A DNA stretch of 64,000 bases from Neisseria yangbaofengii (GTDB taxonomy: Bacteria; Pseudomonadota; Gammaproteobacteria; Burkholderiales; Neisseriaceae), in the NCBI RefSeq assembly GCF_014898075.1, contig NZ_CP062976.1, forward strand, positions 1,674,001 to 1,738,000, given 5' to 3'. Positions 34,422 through 42,711 of the stretch are shown piece by piece (positions within the stretch are counted from its first letter, which is position 1; each line of letters begins with the position of its first letter). The notes beneath the pieces are model-generated. The model worked only from the letters and a program-made list of their open reading frames with translations, was not told the DNA's origin and made no database searches. Both the position numbers and the translations under genes were made by a program.

Positions 34422-35057
34422 ATGAGTGATTTGATTACCCTCACCATCGACGGCCACGAAGTACACGCTTCGCCCGACTCGTCCATTATTCAGGCCTATG
34501 CCCGTGCCGGCTGTGCCATTACCGCCAACGTCGGCTGTATGGGTCAAGGCGTATGCGGCTCGTGCCGCTGCATGGTACGCAAAGAAGGCGAACGCGATGT
34601 CACCACCGCCCTTGCCTGCGAAACCAAAGTCGAAGCCGGTATGCAGGTAAGCTTTATTGATTACTTTATCCCCGAGCATATTCAATATTACGACATCAAA
34701 GAAATCGGTGACGGCTGGAACTGGCTCGACGACACTGCCAAATCTTTCCCCGAAGCACAAAACTGCCGCCACTGCGGCGGTTGCAACCGCGCCTGCCCGA
34801 AAGGCCTGCAAGTCGAAAACGGCGTGGCGCAAGTGGTATTGGGCGATTTCGGAGCAGCAGCCGACACCTTCGACCAATGTGTGATGTGCAATTTATGCAC
34901 GCTTGCCTGCCCGGAACACATCCGTCCCAATCATCTGGGCTTGTTTGCGCGCCGCATGAAAGCCGCGCGCACGCTGCGCCCGGTAGATTTAATGCGTCGC
35001 CTGCGCGAAATCGACAGCGGCAAAATGCGCGTGGAATTTGAAGAGGAGGCCGTCTGA
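34422..35057 (+). CDS. SdhB/FrdB-like iron-sulfur subunit
   Basis: A 211-residue electron carrier. Residues 1-80 form a [2Fe-2S] beta-grasp domain with Cys in VGCMGQGVCGSCRCM and a later Cys in ALACET. Residues 110-170 form an alpha-helical ferredoxin with two complete sets, CRHCGGCNRACP and CVMCNLCTLACP. This equals SdhB/FrdB in layout, except that both C-terminal clusters have four Cys. It would pass electrons between the NuoF-like and flavoprotein subunits. First gene of the operon. It ends EEEAV through a DUS that also separates it from the next ATG by one base. No SdhC/SdhD-like membrane anchor is encoded nearby. Confidence 0.85.
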   Translation: MSDLITLTIDGHEVHASPDSSIIQAYARAGCAITANVGCMGQGVCGSCRCMVRKEGERDVTTALACETKVEAGMQVSFIDYFIPEHIQYYDIKEIGDGWNWLDDTAKSFPEAQNCRHCGGCNRACPKGLQVENGVAQVVLGDFGAAADTFDQCVMCNLCTLACPEHIRPNHLGLFARRMKAARTLRPVDLMRRLREIDSGKMRVEFEEEAV

Positions 35058-35058
35058 A

Positions 35059-36687
35059 ATGGAAAAGCAAGTAACAGGTATTGATTACGAAACCGCATTG
35101 GCCAATCTGCGTGAATCATCATTGGAAATGCGCACCGATTTGCCGCCGAAAGACGAATTATTAAGCCGCTTCCACCCCGATTACCAACCGAGCGCACGCG
35201 TGAAGCTGCCGATCGGTCCGAATGCCGGCGACTATTGCCATCCTGATTTGGCCAAACTCTTAATCAGCCGGCCTTTGATTGACGATTACGATTTATCGCG
35301 CGCCGGACACGTCAACACCGATGTACTGGTGATTGGCGGCGGCGGTGCAGGTGCGGCGGCGGCTTTGTCGGCCAGTGAAACCGGCGCCCGCGTGATGATG
35401 GCGAACAAACTGCGTATCGGCGACAGCAATACCGTGATGGCCGAAGGCGGCATTCAAGCAGCAGTCGGCGCGGAAGACAGTCTGCAACAACACTTTGACG
35501 ATACCATCAAAGGCGGCCACAACGCAGCGAAAAAAGCCTTGGTTGCACAAATGGTGACTGATGCACCATCGGCCATCCGTTGGCTGATTGGCTTGGGCAT
35601 GACCTTCGATTTGGCGCAAGGCGCCGACAGCAACGGCCATTTGAGCCGCAAACGCGCCGGCGGCACCACCGTACCGCGCATTCTGCACTACCGCGACTTT
35701 ACCGGCCTGGAAATGATGCGCGTGTTGCGTGAAGCGGTGGAGCTTGATGAAAACATCACCCAGCTCAACCGCCATCCGGCCATTGAATTGTTGTCTGACG
35801 AACACGGCCGCTGCGTGGGTGCGATTTTGTACGATTTGGAAAAACGCAGCCTGATGTTGGTACACGCCAAAGCCGTGGTGCTGGCAACCGGCGGTTCAGG
35901 CCGCCTGCACTTGCAGGGGTTTGCCACGTCCAACCACTATGGTGCAACCGCTGATGGTTTGGTGATGGCCTACCGCATCGGCGTGAAATTGCGCGATGTC
36001 GATTCCTTCCAATACCACCCGACCGGAGTGGCGCATCCGCCGTATTTGGCCGGTGCTTTGATTTCGGAAGCCGTGCGTTCGGCCGGTACTAAATTGGTCA
36101 ACGGTTTGGGCGAGCGTTTTGTCGATGAACTGCAACCCCGCGACATCGTCGCCGCCGCGATTTTGCGCGAAGTGGCCGAAGGCCGCGGCGTGGTGCGCGA
36201 CGGTCAAGTGGGCGTGTTCTTGGATACCCCGCGCCTGATTGAAAACGATCCCGAGGTGTTGAACCGTTTGGTCACTTTAGGCCACGTCGCCCACAAATGC
36301 GGCGTGAATCCGAAAGTGGAACCGATGATGGTTCACCCGACGCTGCACTACCAAAACGGTGGCATAGAAATCAACAGCGACGGCTCGACCACCGTACCGG
36401 GTTTATATGCGGCAGGCGAAATCACCGGCGGCATTCACGGCCGCAACCGATTGATGGGTAATGCCCTGCTCGACATCATCAGCTTCGGCCGGCGTGCCGG
36501 CGCGGCAGCGGCCAACTGCGGCTTACCTTTAAAAAAAGTGCGCGGCGGTGTCGATCATGTGCATGATTTGCAACGTGAAATGACACGCGCCGGTTTGACC
36601 GGCGATATCAAAGCTCCGGTATTGTATCCGGATTACGGTACATTCGATTTACGCGAACACGCAGGCTTGCAGGAGATGCAATCATGA
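35059..36687 (+). CDS. SdhA/FrdA-like flavoprotein, probable fumarate reductase subunit
   Basis: A 542-residue FAD enzyme. The dinucleotide fold VLVIGGGGAGAAAA is near residue 90, and AEGGIQAAVG follows. The His that binds FAD covalently in SdhA/FrdA is replaced by Asn124 (DSNTVMAEGG), so FAD should be non-covalent. Substrate residues are kept: FQYHPTG (His about 320), LQPRD (Arg about 361), HPTLHY and GRNRLMGNALL. E. coli FrdA variants lacking the covalent His still reduce fumarate but oxidise succinate poorly, so this enzyme probably works as a reductase. L-aspartate oxidase is an alternative, but the iron-sulfur partner argues against it. Start at 35059 after GAGGAGG. Overlaps the next gene by 4 bases. 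Confidence 0.8.
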   Translation: MEKQVTGIDYETALANLRESSLEMRTDLPPKDELLSRFHPDYQPSARVKLPIGPNAGDYCHPDLAKLLISRPLIDDYDLSRAGHVNTDVLVIGGGGAGAAAALSASETGARVMMANKLRIGDSNTVMAEGGIQAAVGAEDSLQQHFDDTIKGGHNAAKKALVAQMVTDAPSAIRWLIGLGMTFDLAQGADSNGHLSRKRAGGTTVPRILHYRDFTGLEMMRVLREAVELDENITQLNRHPAIELLSDEHGRCVGAILYDLEKRSLMLVHAKAVVLATGGSGRLHLQGFATSNHYGATADGLVMAYRIGVKLRDVDSFQYHPTGVAHPPYLAGALISEAVRSAGTKLVNGLGERFVDELQPRDIVAAAILREVAEGRGVVRDGQVGVFLDTPRLIENDPEVLNRLVTLGHVAHKCGVNPKVEPMMVHPTLHYQNGGIEINSDGSTTVPGLYAAGEITGGIHGRNRLMGNALLDIISFGRRAGAAAANCGLPLKKVRGGVDHVHDLQREMTRAGLTGDIKAPVLYPDYGTFDLREHAGLQEMQS

Positions 36688-37940
36688 ACCAGGCCAACCA
36701 AAATTTATTACACCCTGCCCGCCGGGTGGGCGCGGATTTAGCCGCTTGGCGCAATGTCGGCGGCGGCGAAGGCTTACTGGCGGCGTTGGCCGACCCGCAA
36801 AATATTGTGTCCAAGCTGCAAGAAGCCAACTTGTGCGGCATGGGCGGCGCCGGTTTCCCGACTTGGCGAAAATGGGAAGCGGCAGTCGCAGCGCAAAGCA
36901 AAAACGGCGACAAATACGTCGTGTGCAACGCCAATGAAGACGAACCGGGCACTTTTAAAGACCGTGTCTTACTGGCGCAAACCCCGCACCAAGTAATTGA
37001 AGGCGTATTGATTGCGGCGGTAGCCTGCCGCGCCAACAAAGCGGTGTTGTATGTGAACCCGCATCAAACCGAATCGATTGCTTCGTTGGCTCCGGCGATT
37101 GAGCAATGGAAACAAAGTGATTTGTTTATCCGCATTGAAAATTATCTCGGCAAGCCGTTGGATTTGCAGCTGGTGGAAACATCCGGCCGCTACATCGGCG
37201 GTGAAGAAACCGCGGTGATTTCGTGGTTGGAAGGCGGTTTCCCGTTCCCGCGCCGCAAGCCGCCATTCCCTGCCGAAAGCGGTGTCAACGGCGAACCGAC
37301 ACTGATTAACAACACCGAAACCTTCGCCAATATTCCGCAGATTTTGGCCAAAGGCGCAGAATGGTACCGCAACTTAGGTTTGGGCGATGCGGTCGGCACC
37401 AAACTGTATTCGTTATCGGGCGACGTGTTGAACCCGGGCTTATACGAATTGCCGATGGGCACCACACTTTATACGCTGATTTTCGAGTACGGAGGCGGTA
37501 TGCTCGAAGGCCGCACCTTCAAGGCCGTGTTTACCGGCGGCCCGTCAAATACCTTGCTGACGGCTAAAGATTTGGATGTACCGCTGGATTTTGTGTCCGT
37601 GCGCGAACGCAAATCCAGCCTCGGTACCGGTGCGATGATTGTGATTTCGGAAGGCACCAGTGTGGTGCGCAAGGTGTCGGAATACGTGGAATTTTTCGCA
37701 GCCAATTCTTGCGGCCAATGCCCACCATGCAAAGGCGGTACGTTCCAACTGTCGCGCCTGCTCAACCGTGTGGACACCGGCATCGGTACCGCTGACGACT
37801 TGCGCGCTTTACAAAGCCTGTGCCAACTGCTGCCGAAAAGCGGCCGCTGCGGCTTGATTGACGGCGCGGTCACCGTATTGCAAAGCTCATTGCGCACCTT
37901 CCCTGAAGAATACGGTTTGGCACCGAACGAGCACGAGTAA
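36684..37940 (+). CDS. NuoF-like NADH-binding flavoprotein subunit
   Basis: A 418-residue homologue of the 51-kDa subunit of complex I. The FMN/NADH site has GMGGAGFPTWRKWE near residue 50 and CNANEDEPGTFKDR near 90, then GRYIGGEETAVISWLEG near 170, where NuoF usually has a Cys. The C-terminal [4Fe-4S] ligands are CGQCPPC and a Cys in SGRCGLIDG. It would accept a hydride from NADH on FMN and feed the iron-sulfur subunit. Its NuoE partner and the rest of complex I are not here, so it belongs to this three-gene enzyme. It overlaps the flavoprotein gene (ATGA). Confidence 0.85.
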   Translation: MNQANQNLLHPARRVGADLAAWRNVGGGEGLLAALADPQNIVSKLQEANLCGMGGAGFPTWRKWEAAVAAQSKNGDKYVVCNANEDEPGTFKDRVLLAQTPHQVIEGVLIAAVACRANKAVLYVNPHQTESIASLAPAIEQWKQSDLFIRIENYLGKPLDLQLVETSGRYIGGEETAVISWLEGGFPFPRRKPPFPAESGVNGEPTLINNTETFANIPQILAKGAEWYRNLGLGDAVGTKLYSLSGDVLNPGLYELPMGTTLYTLIFEYGGGMLEGRTFKAVFTGGPSNTLLTAKDLDVPLDFVSVRERKSSLGTGAMIVISEGTSVVRKVSEYVEFFAANSCGQCPPCKGGTFQLSRLLNRVDTGIGTADDLRALQSLCQLLPKSGRCGLIDGAVTVLQSSLRTFPEEYGLAPNEHE

Positions 37941-38251
37941 ACCTACCTTTCAGACGGCCTTTAAACCATGCATTGTCAAAAAGACCGTCTGAAAATTGAT
38001 GTATGTCATTAATCCTTTTGCGTTTGCTCACGATTTCAGACGGCCTCGAAGTTTTGCGCTGCGATGCCGCCCGAATCGCTACCAAACATAAAAACCACAC
38101 CAAAACAGACTGCCCGGTTTCTTTTAAGGCCGTCTGAAAACATAAGAAAAACATCAAACTGCACATTCCTTTAATCTTTCGGACGGCCTGGTGATTTAAA
38201 ACAAGGCCGTCTGAAAACAGTTTTGACGATACTTCTGATTGGAGATGAAAC
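37941..38251. repeat. gap packed with uptake sequences
   Basis: A 311-base gap with an imperfect inverted pair at 37948-37994, single copies at about 38034-38045 and 38128-38140, a degenerate TTTCGGACGGCC near 38177 and another at about 38203-38214. Only the first pair looks like a terminator for the reductase operon. The transporter gene is preceded by GGAGATGAAAC. Confidence 0.65.
37948..37994. terminator. imperfect DUS hairpin after the reductase operon
   Basis: TTTCAGACGGCCTTT and AAAGACCGTCTGAAA around a 17-base loop. One arm has GACC instead of GGCC. Confidence 0.6.
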
Positions 38252-39733
38252 ATGGGTTTTAAACCTATCCCTGCGGCAGTCGCGCTGGCGCTGGCGCTGC
38301 TGATTTGGTTCGGCATTCCGGTGCCGGAAGGCGTGTCACCGCAAGCGTGGCATTTGTTGGCTTTGTTTGTCGGCATCATTGCGGGCATTATCGGTAAAGC
38401 CATGCCGATTGGCGCGATGGCGATGCTGGCGATTACCTTGGTGGCACTCACCGGCATAACCGTACCTGAATTGGTTGACGGCGAACCGGTGAAAAATCCG
38501 GCCGGCCAAGCCATGAAAGATGCTTTGAGCAGCTTGAATAACTCGCTGATTTGGATGATTGGCGTCGCCATCATGATTTCACGCGGCCTGTTGAAAACCG
38601 GCTTGGGCGCGCGCATCGGTTATCTGTTGATTTCATGGTTCGGCAAACGCACCTTGGGCGTGGGCTACAGCTTGGCGATTGCCGATCTGTTTATCGCACC
38701 GGTCACCCCGAGCAACACCGCACGCGGCGGCGCGATTGTGCACCCGATTATGAAATCCATTGCCTTGAGCTTTGATTCCAATCCGGAAAACGGCACCGAA
38801 GGCAAAATCGGCAAATATCTGGCCTTGGTCAACTACCATGCCAACATCATCACCTGCTGTATCTTCATCACCGCCACCGCGCCTAACCCTTTGGTGGTCG
38901 AGCTGGTTGCCAAAGCCACCAATTCCGACATCCACCTGACTTGGGGCACTTGGTTTACGGCGATGGTCGTGCCGGGTTTGACCGCCTTGCTGATTATGCC
39001 TTTGGTGCTGTATTTCCTGTATCCGCCTGAAATCAAGCAAACACCGAACGCCACTTCTTTGGCTAAAGAAGAATTGCACAAAATGGGCCCGATGCAGCGC
39101 AACGAAAAAATCATGTTGGCGATTTTCTTGCTGCTGCTGGCATTGTGGGCGGGCGTGCCGGAAATGCTGTTCGGCGTGAAAATCAACGCAACTGCCACCA
39201 CTTTCTTAGGCTTTTCATTGTGTCTGCTCACCGGCGTATTGACTTGGGAAGATGCGTTGAAAGAAAAAGGCGCGTGGGATACTATTGTTTGGTTTGCCGC
39301 CTTGGTGATGATGGCCAACTTCTTAAACAAACTGGGTTTAATCGGCTGGCTGTCTGATTACCTGCAAGCCGGTATTTCCGGCATGGGCTTGGATTGGGTC
39401 GGCGGCTGTGCCTTATTGGTGGCGGCTTATGTGTATTCACACTATATGTTCGCCAGCGGCACCGCCCACGTTACCGCCATGTTCGGCGCATTCTACGCCG
39501 CAGGTTTAGCCTTGGGCGCGCCGCCTATGCTGTTTGCCTTGGTGATGGCCGCTTCGACCGGCATCATGATGTCGCTCACCCACTACGCTTCCGGTTCGTC
39601 ACCGGTGATTTACGGCTCCAATTTCGTCACCATGCAAGAATGGTGGAAAGCGGGCTTTATCATGAGTGTGTTGGAATTGCTGATTTTCGGCACCATCGGC
39701 ATTATGTGGTGGAAGGTGTTGGGTTACTGGTAA
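38252..39733 (+). CDS. DASS-family anion/dicarboxylate transporter
   Basis: A 493-residue inner-membrane carrier with about twelve hydrophobic segments. The DASS (SLC13-like) signatures are SLNNSLIWMIGVAIMISRG, TPSNTARGGAI, TATAPNPLV and, in the second half, GTAHVTAMFGAF and GSSPVIYGSNF. The two SNT/TAP-type repeats form the substrate site. It is closest to the 2-oxoglutarate/malate and CitT-like bacterial branch. Next to fumarase and a fumarate reductase-like operon it probably exchanges malate or fumarate for succinate. The exact substrate and coupling (antiport or sodium symport) are not visible. Confidence 0.85.
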   Translation: MGFKPIPAAVALALALLIWFGIPVPEGVSPQAWHLLALFVGIIAGIIGKAMPIGAMAMLAITLVALTGITVPELVDGEPVKNPAGQAMKDALSSLNNSLIWMIGVAIMISRGLLKTGLGARIGYLLISWFGKRTLGVGYSLAIADLFIAPVTPSNTARGGAIVHPIMKSIALSFDSNPENGTEGKIGKYLALVNYHANIITCCIFITATAPNPLVVELVAKATNSDIHLTWGTWFTAMVVPGLTALLIMPLVLYFLYPPEIKQTPNATSLAKEELHKMGPMQRNEKIMLAIFLLLLALWAGVPEMLFGVKINATATTFLGFSLCLLTGVLTWEDALKEKGAWDTIVWFAALVMMANFLNKLGLIGWLSDYLQAGISGMGLDWVGGCALLVAAYVYSHYMFASGTAHVTAMFGAFYAAGLALGAPPMLFALVMAASTGIMMSLTHYASGSSPVIYGSNFVTMQEWWKAGFIMSVLELLIFGTIGIMWWKVLGYW

Positions 39734-39760
39734 TCAACACAGTAAACCGACCTCAAACCG

Positions 39761-39822
39761 GCAAAGGCCGTCTGAAAATTCGTTTTTGCTTCGCAGAAAC
39801 TTCGTTTTCAGACGGCCTTTGC
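39761..39822. terminator. DUS hairpin after the DASS transporter
   Basis: GCAAAGGCCGTCTGAAAA and TTTTCAGACGGCCTTTGC enclose an inner GAA/TTC-rich loop of about 26 bases. Confidence 0.8.
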
Positions 39823-39865
39823 TATACAATATCCGCATTCTTTTTATTGACTCAAAATCCATACC

Positions 39866-41272
39866 GTGAAAATCCTCATTCTCGGCAGCGGCCAAGTCGG
39901 TTCAACCGTTGCCCAAAACCTTGCTTCCCTACCCGGCAACGACGTTACCATCGTCGATGTCGATGAAAAAGCCCTACACCAGCTCAGCAGTAAGCTCGAT
40001 GTGCAAACCATCATCGGCAACGGCGCATCACCTTCCGTATTGGAGCGTGCCGACGCTGCCGATTCCGATTTACTGCTCGCGCTGACCCGCAGCGACGAAA
40101 CCAACATCGTTGCCTGTAAAATCGCTGCCGATATTTTCAACGTGCCCAACCGCATCGCGCGCGTGCGTTCGAGCGAATATTTGGAATATAACTTTCCCGA
40201 TAAAGAAGGCGAAGACAGCAACAGCCTGAATATTTTCGACATCACCGAAACCATCAGCCCCGAGCAATTGGTCACCGAGCAATTGGTCGGCCTGCTCAGC
40301 TACAGCAGCGCGTTGCAGGTTTTGAATTTTGCCGGCAATAAAGTGCAGATGGTCATCGTGCAGGCGCGTCAAGGCGGTTTGCTGGTCGGCAAAGAAATCG
40401 CCGACATCAATGCCCACCTGCCCGAAGGCATCGACTGCCAAATCTGCGCCATCTACCGCAACAACCACCTGATTGTGCCGTCATCGAAAACCGTCATTAT
40501 CGAAGGCGACGAAGTATTTTTTGTCGCCAACATCGACAACATTGATGCCATCATCCGCGAATTGCGCCCGAAAGAGCAACGCAGCCGCCGCATCATGATT
40601 GCCGGTGGCGGCAACATCGGTTATCGCCTGGCCAAAAAACTGGAAAACAAATACGACATTAAAATCATTGAATACAACGCCACCCGCGCCGAATGGCTGG
40701 CGGAAAATCTCGACAATACTTTAGTGTTGCATGGTTCGGCCAACGATGAATCGCTGCTCAACGAAGAATACATCGACGAAATCGATATCTATTGCGCGCT
40801 GACCAACGATGATGAAAACAACATTATGTCGAGCCTGCTGGCGAAAAATCTCGGCGCCAAACGAGTGATTGCCATCGTCAATCGCTCCAGCTACGTTGAT
40901 TTACTGGAAGGCAACAAAATCGATATCGTGATTTCCCCCCACCTGACCACCATCGGCTCGATTTTGGCGCACATCCGCCGCGGCGATGTCGTCGCCGTCC
41001 ACCCGTTGCGCCGCGGTACGGCCGAAGCCATCGAAGTCATCGTCCACGGCGACCAACACACCTCCGCCATCGTCGGACGGAAAATCAGCGGCATCGCATG
41101 GCCGGCCGGCTGCCATTTCGCCGCCCTCGTCCGCGGCGAACAAGTCATCATGGGACACCACGCCGAAGAGGTTCTGCAGGAAGGCGACCACGTGATTTTC
41201 TTCGTCTCGCGCCGCCGCGTATTACGCGAACTGGAAAAGCTGATTCAAGTCAAAATGGGCTTCTTCGGCTGA
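39866..41272 (+). CDS. trkA: Trk potassium uptake regulatory protein TrkA
   Basis: Peripheral NAD(H)-binding gating subunit of the Trk potassium channel (468 aa). It has two tandem RCK units: GSGQVGSTVAQNLA at the start and IAGGGNIGYRLAKKLE near residue 245, each followed by a TrkA-C domain. It begins with GTG at 39866 (GTG AAA ATC), at the point where the Rossmann strand KILILGSG begins. No trkH/trkG gene is in the window. Terminated by a tight DUS hairpin. Confidence 0.94.
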   Translation: MKILILGSGQVGSTVAQNLASLPGNDVTIVDVDEKALHQLSSKLDVQTIIGNGASPSVLERADAADSDLLLALTRSDETNIVACKIAADIFNVPNRIARVRSSEYLEYNFPDKEGEDSNSLNIFDITETISPEQLVTEQLVGLLSYSSALQVLNFAGNKVQMVIVQARQGGLLVGKEIADINAHLPEGIDCQICAIYRNNHLIVPSSKTVIIEGDEVFFVANIDNIDAIIRELRPKEQRSRRIMIAGGGNIGYRLAKKLENKYDIKIIEYNATRAEWLAENLDNTLVLHGSANDESLLNEEYIDEIDIYCALTNDDENNIMSSLLAKNLGAKRVIAIVNRSSYVDLLEGNKIDIVISPHLTTIGSILAHIRRGDVVAVHPLRRGTAEAIEVIVHGDQHTSAIVGRKISGIAWPAGCHFAALVRGEQVIMGHHAEEVLQEGDHVIFFVSRRRVLRELEKLIQVKMGFFG

Positions 41273-41274
41273 AC

Positions 41275-41302
41275 AGGCCGTCTGAAAATTTTCAGACGGC
41301 CT
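41275..41302. terminator. DUS hairpin after trkA
   Basis: AGGCCGTCTGAAAA immediately followed by TTTTCAGACGGCCT, 3 bases after the trkA stop. Confidence 0.8.
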
Positions 41303-41364
41303 TACATCATTTTTCGTCGGAATATGCTAGATTATCGTTATATGACTTCCCAAAGGAGCAACCC

Positions 41365-42075
41365 ATGTTACGCCCGACCTTAACCGCTTTATTGCTGGCC
41401 GCCGCCTTTCCCGTGACTGCCGAACCCCTAAATTACAACGTTGTAGAATTTTCCGAAAGCGCGGGAACGGAAGTACCTCGCGACACCATGACCGCCCGTT
41501 TCCAAATACGCGCCGAAGGAAAAGACCGCCAATCGGTCAACACCGCGTTCACCCAAAAATTCAACAGCTTCAACCGCAAAGCCAAAAACAGCGCATTTAA
41601 AACCGAGTTGCTCAACCGCAACGTCTCCCCCCGCTACCAATACAACAACGGCAAGCGTACCCTGACAGGCTGGGAAGAATATGCCGAATTCAAAGTGGAA
41701 AGCAAAGATTTTGCCGCGCTCAACCGCCTGATTGCCGAAACCCAAAACGAATCCCATGTCGAATACACCGCATTCGGCGTGTCCAAAGAAAAACGCGAAG
41801 CGGTGATTGACGAAGTGAGCAAATCGGCCATCAACCGCTTCAAACAGCGCGCGCAAATCCTGGCCGAAACCTTAGGCCACCACAGCTATAAAATCGTCAA
41901 ACTGAATTTGGGACACATTGGCAACGGTACCGTCAGCCAAAACGAATCCGTTCAGACCAAAATGTACCGCAGCGCAGTACCTATGGCCGCAAGCATGAAT
42001 ACCGATGCAGTCGAAACCGCCTCCCCGGGTTCGGAAGAAATCAGCATTACCGTGAACGGCACGGTTCAAATGTAA
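41365..42075 (+). CDS. periplasmic SIMPL-domain protein
   Basis: A 236-residue exported protein with signal peptide MLRPTLTALLLAAAFPVTAE, probably cleaved after TAE or PVTA. The mature part is a SIMPL (DUF541) domain: EVPRDTMTARFQIRAEGKDR, a central GWEEYAEFKVESKDF and the C-terminal EEISITVNGTVQM strand. Homologues are outer-envelope proteins, some linked to oxidative stress, but the function is not known. AAAGGAGCAACCC precedes the ATG. The longer frame upstream overlaps trkA and is not used. Confidence 0.85.
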   Translation: MLRPTLTALLLAAAFPVTAEPLNYNVVEFSESAGTEVPRDTMTARFQIRAEGKDRQSVNTAFTQKFNSFNRKAKNSAFKTELLNRNVSPRYQYNNGKRTLTGWEEYAEFKVESKDFAALNRLIAETQNESHVEYTAFGVSKEKREAVIDEVSKSAINRFKQRAQILAETLGHHSYKIVKLNLGHIGNGTVSQNESVQTKMYRSAVPMAASMNTDAVETASPGSEEISITVNGTVQM

Positions 42076-42082
42076 GCAGACA

Positions 42083-42128
42083 AAACAGAGAGGCCGTCTG
42101 AAAATATTTTCAGACGGCCTCTCTGTTT
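42083..42128. terminator. strong DUS hairpin after the SIMPL gene
   Basis: AAACAGAGAGGCCGTCTGAAAA and its complement give a stem of over 20 bp with almost no loop, beginning 7 bases after the stop. Confidence 0.9.
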
Positions 42129-42172
42129 GTTCGGGCCACTCTTTACACGCCTGCCATATCCATCATCTGCCA

Positions 42173-42692
42173 CTACTTTCCGGCCATCTGCACTACCGGC
42201 AAAGGAAAATCGCTTTCAAAATAATAGCGCAGTAAAATCAGCACCGGCGAGGCGTAAAGCTCTGCCTGATAATCCCACGCTTCGGGCGGTACGCTTGATG
42301 AGTAACACCTTGTTTAATCAGGGCAAACATATCGGCATACAGATAATGGCGTTTGCTTTCGATTTTCCACAACGCCCGCAACAATTTGCGTTGCTAAAAC
42401 AATTCGGGAGCAAGCTGCAGTATGGCCAAATCTGCATTGCCGCTAAACCGCTGCGCTGCCAATCTGCTGTAGCGGCGTTTGAAATCGGCAATCATCGCCC
42501 CTGCCGGCGCGCTTTTGCCCGAATAATATTTGTAAAGCATGTTGCGGCTGATGAGCGCGCACCCAAGGATTTCTTGCACAGTGATGCCCTCACTTGCACA
42601 GTGATGCTTTATAGGATTTCCCGTGCAAAGGCGGCACGAATATCGCGATGGCTTTTGAAGACACGGCGACTGGCAGCGGTTTCAGACGGCAT
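42173..42692 (-). pseudogene. decayed TetR-family regulator
   Basis: The minus strand starts ATG within a DUS (MPSETAASRRVF), reads HRDIRAAFAREIL and then hits TAA. A 20-base tandem duplication (CTTGCACAGTGATGC at 42573 and 42593) follows and shifts the frame. EILGCALISRNMLYKYYSGK is the helix-turn-helix of a TetR regulator, LWKIESKRHYLYADMFALIK the core, and after another shift WDYQAELYASPVLILLRYYF is the C-terminus, with a stop at 42175-42173. At least three lesions make it inactive. Its former target may be the adjacent SIMPL or protease gene. Confidence 0.8.
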
Positions 42693-42711
42693 TGCTATCG
42701 TTTTTCCGTTC

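Noticed and set aside
37941-38251. CRISPR-like spacing of repeated units
   Set aside because: The repeats are uptake sequences in mixed orientation with irregular spacing; no spacer-repeat pattern and no cas genes.
41098-41364. Upstream extension of the SIMPL gene
   Set aside because: It overlaps trkA and crosses its terminator; the ATG at 41365 has a good ribosome site and a proper signal peptide.
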